DNA from: Propionivibrio sp.
GTDB taxonomy: Bacteria > Pseudomonadota > Gammaproteobacteria > Burkholderiales > Rhodocyclaceae
Length of the DNA: 45,882 nt
Assembly: GCF_029255185.1 (NCBI RefSeq)
Contig: NZ_JAPUVO010000094.1
Coordinates: forward strand, 1-45,882
Reading direction: 5' to 3'
The position numbers and the translations under genes are program-made. The notes below the pieces were generated by a model that did no database searches, was not told the origin of the DNA, and saw nothing but the letters and a program-made list of their open reading frames with translations. This document shows positions 16,606 through 24,443 of the stretch, piece after piece; the first letter of the stretch is position 1, and each line of letters begins with the position of its first letter.

Positions 16606-17129
16606 GTGCCCTCCGCCACGTTCACGATCTTCAATCCCAGCGTCTCCGGCGCATGATCCAGCCAGAGGTCATCACCCGCACGATAGAGGAAGGCATCGTT
16701 GTCGACGATCCGGATTTCCACGTCAGAGTGGGCCAGTCGGTAGTCCCGAAACTCCGTTCCGTGACGCACGCGCAGAAAGTACCCGTCGTCCGCACCGGAA
16801 ACCAGCAGCATGCCGTTCACGAAATAAGCCGAGAACTCGGTGCACTGGTTTTCGCCGACGTGGCAGTAGAAGCGGATCTCACCAGTAAACGGCACAGGCT
16901 CCCAGCGCTCGTTGACGCGGCTTAGCCTGCCGACCAGGCGAGCGAGTCCCTCGGCATTCGAGTCGCTCCTGTCCTCGATATCGTATTCCAGGTGCCACAA
17001 AGAGCCGTCCGCGCGGATTTCGTAGTTGTCCAGAAACTGTGCCGGCGTGTCCTTGGTCTGGAATTCCAGATCGTTATCGCCGGCATCAGGCAATGGATAT
17101 TTGCACTTCAGGTGATCGAACATTCCCAT
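16602..17129 (-). CDS. Hypothetical protein, phage/ICE-type MFDHLKCKYPLPD family
   Basis: This 175-residue protein opens MGMFDHLKCKYPLPD and continues LEFQTKDT, a beginning shared by a group of uncharacterised phage and integrative-element proteins (from memory). The rest is predicted mainly beta strand (EIRFYCHVGENQCTEFSAYF). It is preceded by a clear AAAAGGATGACATC ribosome-binding region and by the hairpin system at 17172-17270. It is coupled by ATGA to the next gene. Confidence 0.7.
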   Translation of the reverse strand: MGMFDHLKCKYPLPDAGDNDLEFQTKDTPAQFLDNYEIRADGSLWHLEYDIEDRSDSNAEGLARLVGRLSRVNERWEPVPFTGEIRFYCHVGENQCTEFSAYFVNGMLLVSGADDGYFLRVRHGTEFRDYRLAHSDVEIRIVDNDAFLYRAGDDLWLDHAPETLGLKIVNVAEGT

Positions 17130-17171
17130 GATGTCATCCTTTTCTATAAACGGCCGGGACCTTGAAAAGCA

Positions 17172-17270
17172 CGAGGCCCGGAGTCCTTTCGGAGCATCCG
17201 GGCCTCGTAGCCTGAGACCTTTCGGTCTGTCGGGCTAGGCTATCCATTTCCCTCCCGGATGCTTTTTTTT
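17172..17270. ncRNA. Mutually exclusive hairpin element (attenuator or structured RNA candidate)
   Basis: Segment A (17172-17182) is perfectly complementary to B (17197-17207), 11 bp. An overlapping part of B (17194-17202) is perfectly complementary to C (17254-17262), 9 bp, and C is followed by eight T (17263-17270). Between B and C sits a further hairpin, TAGCC (17208-17212)/GGCTA (17233-17237) capped by AGACC-TTTC-GGTCT. On the plus strand B:C is a terminator and A:B an antiterminator. On the minus strand the order reverses and A:B is followed by TGCTTTT. It lies in the 431-base gap between divergent genes. No known riboswitch class was recognised. Confidence 0.55.
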
Positions 17271-17446
17271 GCGTATTCGTTCCAACCGTTGCACTGCGCG
17301 CGATCGTGATCGTATTCAAACTGGGCGAACGTACTGGTCGGGCAAACGGGTGACGGACCAAGTACGCACGGCAACGCACGTAGGGACATCACCGCTACAG
17401 GCTGCCGCTTGTGTGATCTGTCGATGTCGACACGCGTGTGTTGCAC
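17240..17446 (-). CDS. Possible small phage-type ORF
   Basis: A 68-codon frame ends FEYDHDRAQCNGWNEYAKK followed by SIREGNG and a stop, just inside the hairpin element. The last 30 residues look protein-like (charged, aromatic, no low complexity), whereas the first 35 do not. No clear ribosome-binding site was seen. If real, the hairpin at 17172-17207 would be its leftward terminator. Low confidence. Confidence 0.22.
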   Translation of the reverse strand: MQHTRVDIDRSHKRQPVAVMSLRALPCVLGPSPVCPTSTFAQFEYDHDRAQCNGWNEYAKKSIREGNG

Positions 17447-17560
17447 GTCATACTCCTGGATGGTTTTCGGGAACTATTGCCCGTGACACATTGGCGCGAA
17501 TTGTGCCGGAAAGGGTGGCATGCAGCAAGTAACAGGCTGGTAGGCTTCCATATTTCAATC

Positions 17561-18169
17561 ATGAAACCAACTGCCAGCAAGAACAAACGCAAACCGAATG
17601 ACGGTTACGAACCTCTGACGTTCAGGCAGAACGACGTCAAGAAGATGACGGCCAAGGAGCAAGGCGAGGATCTCTTGCGCATCCTGATCACCGGTCTGCA
17701 ACGAAAACTCAACCTCCCGCAGACGACAACAAATCCGCAAGCTGCGAGGCCAAGAAAGAAGGTGGCAGATGAATCTGTTCAGTCACCCCTGCCTCCCTTG
17801 CCTGATCGCCCGCAGGAGATTTGCAAGTTCCATTCGGTGATGGTGATCATCTCGGAAGAACTACTGGCCGAACGCTGGTTCTGTTCGGTTTCGCGGATTC
17901 AGCGCTGGCGCTCACAGAAGATTGGGCCACCCTACATCAAGATGATGGGCCGCATCCTGTGTCGGGTGAGTGACATCGAGGCTTACGAACAGTCCTGCCT
18001 AGTTATCCCAGGGGCGGAGAATTATGCCTATTTTTGCAGCTCAGATGCAAGCCGTTACAAGTATTTCCAACAAACCGCGGCCATTTCCAAGCAATGGCCA
18101 AAAACCTGCACTAAAGACGGTTTGAAGTACAGAATTTTGGGTGCCAAAAGGCGAAAAAGCCGCTTCTGA
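17561..18169 (+). CDS. Helix-turn-helix protein, excisionase/AlpA-like DNA-binding domain
   Basis: From the ATG at 17561 the product has 202 residues. A Lys/Arg-rich N-terminal third with a proline-rich linker precedes a winged helix at about residues 100-150: EELLAERWFCSVSRIQRWRS, then KIGPPYIKMMGRILCRVSDIEAYE. This pattern (helix-turn-helix, GPPYIK wing, then VSDIEAYE) is the MerR-like/excisionase HTH_17 domain. Such proteins regulate or excise mobile elements. It ends 131 bases before tRNA-Ser. No integrase is present in the window. No strong ribosome-binding site precedes the ATG. Confidence 0.6.
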   Translation: MKPTASKNKRKPNDGYEPLTFRQNDVKKMTAKEQGEDLLRILITGLQRKLNLPQTTTNPQAARPRKKVADESVQSPLPPLPDRPQEICKFHSVMVIISEELLAERWFCSVSRIQRWRSQKIGPPYIKMMGRILCRVSDIEAYEQSCLVIPGAENYAYFCSSDASRYKYFQQTAAISKQWPKTCTKDGLKYRILGAKRRKSRF

Positions 18170-18224
18170 ACGGTACAGTTCAGGTTCGTCAAAAACTCGG
18201 AAGATCATGAGGTTTTGCTCGGAA

Positions 18225-18289
18225 CCCCTTGCTGCAAGGGGCTCCGGCAGTTTGATACGCCAATTTCAGAGAGTTCGCGTTGGCGTATC
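18225..18289. terminator. Two hairpins 3' of tRNA-Ser
   Basis: CCCCTTG (18225-18231)/CAAGGGG (18235-18241) and the perfect 10-bp repeat GATACGCCAA (18254-18263)/TTGGCGTATC (18280-18289) lie just beyond the 3' end of tRNA-Ser. Neither has a long T tract, so they may be processing or termination structures, or part of the island boundary. Confidence 0.4.
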
Positions 18290-18299
18290 TCTTGGTATT

Positions 18300-18392
18300 T
18301 GGCGGAGACGGAGGGATTCGAACCCTCGATTCAGGTTTTGCCCGAATGCTCCCTTAGCAGGGGAGTGCCTTCGACCTCTCGGCCACGTCTCC
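18300..18392 (-). tRNA. serX: tRNA-Ser (anticodon GCT)
   Basis: The minus strand folds into a 93-base class II tRNA with an extended variable arm, a TTCGAATCCC T-loop and encoded 3' CCA (18302-18300). The anticodon GCT (18358-18356) sits in a loop bounded by CTCCC/GGGAG and reads AGC/AGT codons. It lies between lysC and the accessory region, so its 3' end is a natural candidate for an integration site, although no second copy of the 3' end was found by eye in 12527-18299. Confidence 0.96.
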
Positions 18393-18445
18393 AGAAGGGC
18401 GCGATGATAGCTTTTCCAACACGCTCGGTCAAACCATAACCGGAA

Positions 18446-19672
18446 TCAATCCGCTTTTTCGAGACCGAAGGCCTTGTGCAGGATGCGCACGGCCAGTTCA
18501 AGGTATTTTTCTTCAATGACAACGGAAATTTTAATTTCGGACGTGGAAATCATCTGGATGTTTATCCCCTCGGCACCCAGCACACTGAACATCTTGCTGG
18601 CGACTCCCGGATGGGATCGCATGCCGACACCAACCGCCGACACCTTGCAGGTTTTGTTATCGCCGGTCACACCGCGCGCATTCATCCTGGTGGCGACGTC
18701 CTTGAGCAGTTCCAGCGCTTTGGTGTAGTCGGCACGATTGACTGTAAACGAGAAGTCGGTGGTGCCATCGTGACCGACGTTTTGAATGATCATATCAACG
18801 TCAATGTTGGCGTCAGCAATCGGGCCGAGAATCTGATAGGCGATACCCGGGCGATCAGGAACGCCGAGTACGGTGAGCTTGGCCTCGTCGCGATTGAAGG
18901 CGATTCCGGAGATGATCGGTTGTTCCATTTTCTTGTCTTCCTCAACAGTGATCAATGTGCCTTCGCCTTCGTCCTGAAAACTGGAAAGCACACGCAGTTT
19001 GACTTTGTATTTGCCGGCGAACTCGACAGAGCGTATCTGCAGGACCTTTGAGCCCAGGCTGGCCATTTCCAGCATTTCTTCAAAGGTAATGGTGTCGAGC
19101 TTGCGGGCCTCTGGGACAACGCGTGGATCCGTGGTATAGACCCCGTCGACGTCGGTATAGATCTGGCATTCGTCAGCCTGCAACGCCGCAGCCAAGGCCA
19201 CGGCCGAGGTGTCGGAACCGCCGCGACCGAGTGTGGTGATGTTGCCATGCTCATCGGCGCCCTGAAATCCGGCAACGACAACGACATGGCCTTCGGCCAG
19301 ATCCTTGCGAATTCGCTCGTCGTCGATATGCAGAATGCGCGCCTTGGTAAAGGTGCTGTCGGTCAGCACGCGAACCTGCGGGCCGGTATAGCTTTTCGAC
19401 TTGAGGCCCTCTTCGTGCATGGCCATGGCCAGCAGGGCGATGGTCACCTGCTCGCCAGTCGAGGCAATGACGTCGAGCTCACGTGGATCGGGCGTGGAAG
19501 AAATCGCTTTAGCCAGCCCGATCAGGCGATTGGTCTCGCCAGACATGGCCGAGGGAACAACGACAATGTCATGCCCCTCTGCTTTCCAGCGCGCCACCCG
19601 CTTGGCTACATTTTTGATGCGGTCCGTTGTGGCAACCGACGTGCCGCCGAATTTCTGAACTATCAGCCCCAT
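18446..19672 (-). CDS. lysC: Aspartate kinase
   Basis: The 408-residue protein phosphorylates aspartate, the first step to lysine, threonine, methionine and diaminopimelate. It has the kinase motif KFGGTSVA at residues 6-13, TLGRGGSDTSAVALAAAL near 150, and two C-terminal ACT domains (from about residue 260) for allosteric feedback. ATG 19672 is chosen over an upstream TTG. Its start faces a HTH gene across a 250-base intergenic region. Confidence 0.96.
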   Translation of the reverse strand: MGLIVQKFGGTSVATTDRIKNVAKRVARWKAEGHDIVVVPSAMSGETNRLIGLAKAISSTPDPRELDVIASTGEQVTIALLAMAMHEEGLKSKSYTGPQVRVLTDSTFTKARILHIDDERIRKDLAEGHVVVVAGFQGADEHGNITTLGRGGSDTSAVALAAALQADECQIYTDVDGVYTTDPRVVPEARKLDTITFEEMLEMASLGSKVLQIRSVEFAGKYKVKLRVLSSFQDEGEGTLITVEEDKKMEQPIISGIAFNRDEAKLTVLGVPDRPGIAYQILGPIADANIDVDMIIQNVGHDGTTDFSFTVNRADYTKALELLKDVATRMNARGVTGDNKTCKVSAVGVGMRSHPGVASKMFSVLGAEGINIQMISTSEIKISVVIEEKYLELAVRILHKAFGLEKAD

Positions 19673-19795
19673 TAACAATCCAATTTTTACTTTTCGAAAG
19701 GTCGCGATTTTACCTCAATGCCTGGTTGAAACGTAAAGGGTTTTTCTTTTTCAGGATGCTGGCCCTATTAGTCATATGGTCTTATTAAATGCTGC

Positions 19796-19824
19796 TTGCA
19801 ATTTTTATGTATTTGTTCTACGCT
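19796..19824 (+). promoter_or_regulatory. Candidate sigma-70 promoter of the HTH gene
   Basis: TTGCAA (19796-19801), 17 bases, then TACGCT (19819-19824), in an AT-rich stretch rare for this genome. A second -10-like TATATT lies at 19833-19838. Either would give a leader of about 80-90 bases containing the hairpin at 19867-19889. Confidence 0.4.
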
Positions 19825-19865
19825 GCGTGCGCTATATTGAAGGTTGTAAGTACAGGATCATCGAA

Positions 19866-19889
19866 CGAGGTCGAAAGAGCCTCGACTTC
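19866..19889 (+). promoter_or_regulatory. Leader hairpin before the HTH gene
   Basis: GAGGTCG (19867-19873) can pair with CGACTTC (19883-19889, one GU), or CGAGG (19866-19870) with CCTCG (19880-19884). The two pairings exclude each other. The hairpin ends 33 bases before the ATG and upstream of the GAAAGGA ribosome-binding site. Confidence 0.35.
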
Positions 19890-19922
19890 ACTACTGCAGG
19901 CTAACCGCACGAAAGGAAAAAA

Positions 19923-20225
19923 ATGAACAGCACCAAAACCATGGACAAAACCGATCCGCGCGAGATTCGCCGCAAGCTTGGTCTGAATCAGCAACAATTT
20001 TGGTCAAAGATTGGCGTCACGCAAAGCGGCGGTTCCCGCTATGAGAGCGGTCGCAACATGCCGCGCCCGGTACGTGAGTTGCTTCGCCTGGTGCACGTCG
20101 AACAGATCGACATCCAGCGCATCAAGCGCGAAGATGTAGATGTCATCGAGTACCTGAAGAGCGAAGAGTCCGAGTTGTTCAAGACCCTGAAAAAGTCCGC
20201 CAAGAGCAAGAAAAAAGCGGCCTGA
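19923..20225 (+). CDS. XRE-type helix-turn-helix regulator
   Basis: The 100-residue protein has one Cro/C1-like HTH (IRRKLGLNQQQFWSKIGVTQ, then SGGSRYESGRNMPRPV) and a Lys/Glu-rich C-terminal tail (KTLKKSAKSKKKAA). It has the TQSGGSRYESGR core seen in a small betaproteobacterial regulator family. It is preceded by GAAAGGAAAAAA. Divergent from lysC, it could regulate that gene or itself; there is no direct evidence. Confidence 0.85.
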   Translation: MNSTKTMDKTDPREIRRKLGLNQQQFWSKIGVTQSGGSRYESGRNMPRPVRELLRLVHVEQIDIQRIKREDVDVIEYLKSEESELFKTLKKSAKSKKKAA

Positions 20226-20237
20226 TCTAACTAGGCA

Positions 20238-21071
20238 TCAGGGGTTGGCAACAACTTCGGTGCCCTGGGAGGAGACACGTTTGGCAAAGCGTTGAAAATT
20301 TTCCTGACTCAGATTCGACAACCTTGATGCATCAGGCTGCAACGAAGGGCGTGCCAGACCGTAAAGGTGCACGCCCTTTATCTTTTCCTTGACTGATTCG
20401 ATGAGCTCAAGATAGGCCGACTGCTCCGTTTCACTGGCTACTTCGCCATCAATGGCGAAGTAGCAGGTTTGCACCCAGGTTGGCGCCAATTCCGCACACA
20501 GCAAAAGCGATTCCCTGATTTTCTCCGGCGTCAGGCGGACACCATTGACGCACTCGATGCCGTCCGCTGTGGCGCGATCAATTTTGAACCAGACCTCCCC
20601 GCCCAGCGCACCGATGCGGGCAATCCCCTGCCGCACCAAAGGACGGTGCATGAGGCTGCCGTTGGTAATCAAACGTATTTTGACGCTCTCCAGCAGACCA
20701 AATTCCAGCAGCACACCCCCGACACGCTCCACAGCTTCGGCAAACTCCGGCGCGCTGGTTGGCTCGCCATTTCCGGAAAAAGCCACATCGACCAGTCGCC
20801 GCGCTTTCGGCGGGGCGTTTCTGAGCAAGAAATCGCCGTCGGTGGCGTCGTGCAGAAAGCGCCTTAGCTCAATTTCAAGCAACTCCAGATTAATCGGTGG
20901 CGGCCCGCCACGCGTCAGGTTGGGAACCTGGCAATACACGCAGGCCCAGTTGCAGGCGTTGTTGACGTTCAGGTTGATGCCCACCGAGACACCGCCGGCG
21001 CGGCGTGATACGACGGGGTATACATAGGTCATTCCTGCACTTTCGCGGCTGTGATCGTTAATAGTCAACAT
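20238..21071 (-). CDS. Radical SAM protein
   Basis: The 277-residue protein has the [4Fe-4S] motif C-x3-C-x2-C in NACNWACVYCQ (about residues 39-49), SGNGEPT (the GGE-like SAM-binding segment) and a TIM-barrel framework. It does not look like QueE, which is shorter and has a different cluster spacing. The family is close to Fe-S oxidoreductases of unknown substrate. ATG 21071 is preferred over upstream 21128. Its gene is divergent from queD, 96 bases apart. Confidence 0.85.
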   Translation of the reverse strand: MLTINDHSRESAGMTYVYPVVSRRAGGVSVGINLNVNNACNWACVYCQVPNLTRGGPPPINLELLEIELRRFLHDATDGDFLLRNAPPKARRLVDVAFSGNGEPTSAPEFAEAVERVGGVLLEFGLLESVKIRLITNGSLMHRPLVRQGIARIGALGGEVWFKIDRATADGIECVNGVRLTPEKIRESLLLCAELAPTWVQTCYFAIDGEVASETEQSAYLELIESVKEKIKGVHLYGLARPSLQPDASRLSNLSQENFQRFAKRVSSQGTEVVANP

Positions 21072-21167
21072 GCTTGGCAAACTCCTCGGCGCGCCAGACA
21101 AGGCGCGACGGGGCGCCCAATCGGGCAATGATATAATCCGCGCTGCTCTTTGCTCCGAGTTTTTTCA

Positions 21168-21611
21168 ATGCTCGTCACCCGCCGCCTTGAATTCGATGCC
21201 GGTCATCGCATACCTGACCACAAAAGCCAGTGTCGCCATCTGCATGGTCATCGCTATGCGCTGGAGGTCACGCTGGCGGGTAACATCATCGAGCAGGCAG
21301 GCGATCCGGCCAATGGTATGGTGATGGATTTTGGCGAAATCAAATCGTTGGCGCAACAACACCTGGTTGACCACTGGGATCACTCCTTTCTGGTCTATGC
21401 CGGCGATACGCCGGTTGTCGAGTTTCTGCGAACCCTGCCGGACCACAAGACCGTGGTGCTCGATTGCATCCCGACGGCCGAGAATCTCGCCGGGCAGGCT
21501 TTCGCCCTGCTCAATGCCGTTTATCGCGACACCTACGGCAATCATCTTCGCTTGGAGCGTGTACGCCTCTACGAAACACCCAACTGCTGGGCAGATGCGG
21601 TTCGCCAGTAG
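21168..21611 (+). CDS. queD: 6-carboxytetrahydropterin synthase
   Basis: The 147-residue enzyme converts dihydroneopterin triphosphate to 6-carboxytetrahydropterin in the queuosine pathway. Zinc ligands are in FDAGHR and HLHGHRY, the catalytic cysteine is in SQCRHLHGH, and DHWDHSF and PTAENLA are conserved. ATG 21168 (MLVTRRLEFDAGH) fits the family start better than 21150. Confidence 0.92.
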   Translation: MLVTRRLEFDAGHRIPDHKSQCRHLHGHRYALEVTLAGNIIEQAGDPANGMVMDFGEIKSLAQQHLVDHWDHSFLVYAGDTPVVEFLRTLPDHKTVVLDCIPTAENLAGQAFALLNAVYRDTYGNHLRLERVRLYETPNCWADAVRQ

Positions 21612-21647
21612 GAATTCAGGCGTGAGACTGAACGGCTTTGGACAGTC

Positions 21648-22109
21648 TCATTTCACGTCGAACTCAAAACTTGCCGCCACCTGGCCTTCAATGATCACCT
21701 GAAGATGCCGATGGCCGGCGGGTTCGCTTGGCCCCACAGCCCATTCGCCGTAAATCTTGCCGTCTACGGGAACCAGTTGTCTTTGGCTGACCTGGTTGCG
21801 CCGCTGTGGTCGAATGCTCAAGCTTTCGCTTACGGGGTCGGTGTCGTTCGGAATCTCGACTTCGGTGGGCAGCAGGTATTCTTCGCGTACACTCAAGGTA
21901 CGCCTGGCGGTGCCGACTTCGATGATCCAGCCGTAACGCTGACCCACCTTGTGGGGAACAACATTGGCCGGCTCGAAGCGGAGTTCACGCGGATTACTGG
22001 CGTCGAAGAGGCCAAACTCGGCCTGAAGGACAGCAACGGGTGTTTGTGCCGACAGCGGTGTTGCGGCAACAGCCATGAAGACGACAATCAGGATCAAAAT
22101 TTTTCGCAT
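21648..22109 (-). CDS. DUF3859 exported protein
   Basis: This 153-residue protein has a signal peptide (MRKILILIVVFMAVAATPLS, cleavage after LSA) and a beta-rich body: a QAEFGLF start, GWIIEVGT, and a C-terminal HRHLQVIIEGQVAASFEFDV. This matches the DUF3859 pattern. Function unknown. It follows the MCE operon on the same strand with only 27 bases between, so it may be its last cistron. Confidence 0.75.
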   Translation of the reverse strand: MRKILILIVVFMAVAATPLSAQTPVAVLQAEFGLFDASNPRELRFEPANVVPHKVGQRYGWIIEVGTARRTLSVREEYLLPTEVEIPNDTDPVSESLSIRPQRRNQVSQRQLVPVDGKIYGEWAVGPSEPAGHRHLQVIIEGQVAASFEFDVK

Positions 22110-22136
22110 CAGACACCCTTCCATGATCGGTATGAC

Positions 22137-22736
22137 CTACAGTTCCCGACTTGATCCGCTGCGCGCCAGGTCGGCCAGAAACTCCGCATAGATCCTGCTC
22201 AGCGCCTGCTCCATGGCCACGACAAAAGCGTCTAGCGAGTCGTCGGCGGCGGCCTGTTCCGCCTGATAAGTCTTGTTCAGCAGTGGTTTGCCGGCGGCAT
22301 ATAGAGACAGTTCAAGTGCGACTACGGCTACGGCTACGGCCTTGCTATTCTTGCCCGACAGCACGCGTTCGAAGTTGAGAATGCGCCCATCCAAAACATT
22401 CGCTGCCGTGTTGCCGCCGGAAAGGTCCACCGCGTTGCCAAGGCTGGCCAGCAGATGCTCACGCACCATCTGTGCCGGCGGATAGAGCCACAGGTGATAG
22501 TAGTACTGGCGTAACTGGCGCAGGCTGGTCGCTTCGCTATAGACGATGGGGCGTTCCGCGTACAGGCTGTCGGCGCGGAACGGCTGAACGGCCACCGCAC
22601 CAGGTAACGCTTTGGCGGAGGATGAAAGACTCACCGGCTGCAAGCGGTAGAAGCGATCGATCGGCGCCGGCGGCACGTTGCCACAGGCGGAAAGTAGCAG
22701 GGAAAGCGACAGAAGGATGGCGTGCAGTCGGTTCAT
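22137..22736 (-). CDS. ABC-transport auxiliary lipoprotein (PqiC/LptE-like family)
   Basis: The 199-residue lipoprotein precursor has lipobox LLSAC (residues 14-18) and an ABC_trans_aux pattern (DRFYRLQP, QPFRADSLYAERPIVY, LRQYYYHLW). Such lipoproteins, like PqiC, partner MCE-domain transporters in the outer membrane. Its start overlaps the mlaD-like stop (ATGA). Confidence 0.88.
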   Translation of the reverse strand: MNRLHAILLSLSLLLSACGNVPPAPIDRFYRLQPVSLSSSAKALPGAVAVQPFRADSLYAERPIVYSEATSLRQLRQYYYHLWLYPPAQMVREHLLASLGNAVDLSGGNTAANVLDGRILNFERVLSGKNSKAVAVAVVALELSLYAAGKPLLNKTYQAEQAAADDSLDAFVVAMEQALSRIYAEFLADLARSGSSREL

Positions 22737-23614
22737 TGCGTTGCTCCTGCGGCATCGGTTGGCGGTCGGCTTTGCAGCAGCGCGGCCGGATTTTCGCGGA
22801 TGGTGCGGGAAAACTCGTTGAGGTTGCGTCCAGCCGCCTCAAGCTGGTAGAGCGTCGCATCGACGCGGCGCAATGCATCTTTCAAATCCTTGCCACTGCT
22901 CGAGACGATGCCGCGGGAGTCCTTGATCAGCGCTTCCACCTCGTAGCGTACCCCCGACAGATCGGTCGACAGTTTCAGGGCATTGGCCGACGCCCCATCG
23001 GCATTTTGCAACAGCCGGCCCCAGTGCTTCACGTTCTCGTCGTTGAACAGGGCGTCAATGCGCCCTGCCGTGCGGTTGATGCGTTCCATCATCGAGCGCA
23101 TATCGGCCAACGCTGGCGACACGTTCTGGTTGATTTGCGCGAGCATTGGCTTGATGCTGGTTTCGGTGATCTTTCCAAGATCGGCGGCCAACGCAGCGAC
23201 CGTCTCCATCAGATCAACGCGGAGGCTGCCGGGAATATCCTCACCGATGGCCACGATGTCGCGGCTATGGCCTTCCTTGATCTCAACTACTGGCGCACTG
23301 AGCAGCCCCGGCGTGGCAATCACGGCGCGACTGTCAACCGGAATCCTGACTGGCGCGCGCAGGTTGAGGGTGATGCGGTACGTGGTGTGGTTGTCACGTG
23401 TCAGCGGGCTGATCTGTGCCACGTTCCCCACTTCAAAACCCTCGTAGGTCACTACCGTCCCCTCCTTGATGCCGGCCACGTTTGGGAAATGGGTGAAGTA
23501 GATATCGCCCTCTTTACTGTGACCGGTGATCCGGTACAGCGCGTAGAACAGCATGGCGGCCATCAGCAGCACAAAGCTGCCGACCAGCAGGTAATTGACG
23601 TTGTCGCGCTTCAT
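22733..23614 (-). CDS. mlaD: MCE-domain substrate-binding protein, MlaD-like
   Basis: The 293-residue protein has one N-terminal transmembrane helix (LLVGSFVLLMAAMLFYALY), an MCE domain (about residues 38-118: FPNVAGIKEGTVVTYEG, TPGLLSAPVVEI) and a long helical C-terminal part (about 120-280). It is longer than E. coli MlaD (about 180), closer to the PqiB/YebT or plant TGD2 style. It carries phospholipid across the periplasm between inner-membrane permease and outer-membrane partner. Confidence 0.9.
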   Translation of the reverse strand: MKRDNVNYLLVGSFVLLMAAMLFYALYRITGHSKEGDIYFTHFPNVAGIKEGTVVTYEGFEVGNVAQISPLTRDNHTTYRITLNLRAPVRIPVDSRAVIATPGLLSAPVVEIKEGHSRDIVAIGEDIPGSLRVDLMETVAALAADLGKITETSIKPMLAQINQNVSPALADMRSMMERINRTAGRIDALFNDENVKHWGRLLQNADGASANALKLSTDLSGVRYEVEALIKDSRGIVSSSGKDLKDALRRVDATLYQLEAAGRNLNEFSRTIRENPAALLQSRPPTDAAGATQ

Positions 23615-23630
23615 TCGATAAGCCTCATGG

Positions 23631-24431
23631 TCAGAAAATCTCTCGGGTCAGTCGCTCCATATACTCATCCGGGTTGATGGCTTCGTTTCTTGGCGTGCGG
23701 TTGAGGAGCGACTGGATGCGTTCATTGTCGCTGGCGCGCACGGCGGCAACGGTATCCGACATCAGGATGCGCCCCTGATCAAGGACGGTAATGCGGTCGG
23801 CGATCTTGAAGGCGCTCTCCAGTTCGTGCGTGACCACGACAATCGTCATATTCATCGCATCGCGCAGAATCAGGATCAGCTCATCGAGTTCGGCCGAAAC
23901 CACCGGGTCTAGTCCCGCCGAAGGCTCGTCAAAAAACAGCAGGCGCGGGTCCATGACAATGGCTCGGGCCAGCGCCGCGCGCTTGATCATGCCGCCTGAC
24001 AACTCCGACGGCATCAGGTTTTCAAAGCCGGCCAGATGCACCACCTCGAGCTTCATGCGGCTCATGATGCGCATGGTATTTTCGTCGAGCCGGGTATGTT
24101 CGCGCAGCGGCAGTTCGACGTTCTCGCCGACCGTCATCGAGTTAAACAGCGCGCCGCCTTGAAACGCCACACCCATGTTCTTGCGCAGGTCGTACATCGC
24201 GTCGGCACTGAGCTGGGTAATGTCCTTGCCAAGCAGACTGATGCTTCCCGAGGTCGGCTGATGCAGGCCGAGCAGATGGCGCAGCAGGGTGCTCTTGCCC
24301 GAACCGCTGCCGCCCATGATGACCATGATCTCGCCCTGCCGTGCCTGGAAGCTGATACCGTCGAGAATCTTCCGAGTCCCGTAATGGGTGACCAGATTTT
24401 TGACGTCGATGGCGAGGTCGGAGGCGTTCAT
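23631..24431 (-). CDS. mlaF: ABC transporter ATPase, MlaF-like
   Basis: The 266-residue ATPase has Walker A GGSGSGKST, signature LSGGM, Walker B LLFFDEPSAGLDP and H-loop VTHELESAF. LSGGMIKRAALARAI is typical of the MlaF/Ttg2A subgroup. It powers the MlaE-type permease. It is separated from mlaE by the repeat at 24444-24591. Confidence 0.95.
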   Translation of the reverse strand: MNASDLAIDVKNLVTHYGTRKILDGISFQARQGEIMVIMGGSGSGKSTLLRHLLGLHQPTSGSISLLGKDITQLSADAMYDLRKNMGVAFQGGALFNSMTVGENVELPLREHTRLDENTMRIMSRMKLEVVHLAGFENLMPSELSGGMIKRAALARAIVMDPRLLFFDEPSAGLDPVVSAELDELILILRDAMNMTIVVVTHELESAFKIADRITVLDQGRILMSDTVAAVRASDNERIQSLLNRTPRNEAINPDEYMERLTREIF

Positions 24432-24443
24432 TAAATGCCCAAA

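Noticed and set aside
17172-17270. Possible c-di-GMP-I or glycine riboswitch
   Set aside because: GAAA tetraloops are suggestive on the minus strand, but the conserved binding-core sequences of either class are absent and the flanking genes do not fit.
18300-18392. tRNA-Ser as a proven attachment site
   Set aside because: No second copy of the tRNA 3' end could be found by eye in the island and no integrase is encoded, so this remains only a possibility.
18141-18439. Two ORFs across tRNA-Ser (about 88 and 74 codons)
   Set aside because: Both read through the tRNA gene and contain the usual GFEPSIQ-type peptide produced by translating tRNA-Ser.
22472-23677. 401-codon open frame on the plus strand opposite the MCE and lipoprotein genes
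   Set aside because: It is antisense to well-supported mlaD-like and lipoprotein genes, shows no family motif, and its length is explained by GC-rich codon bias.
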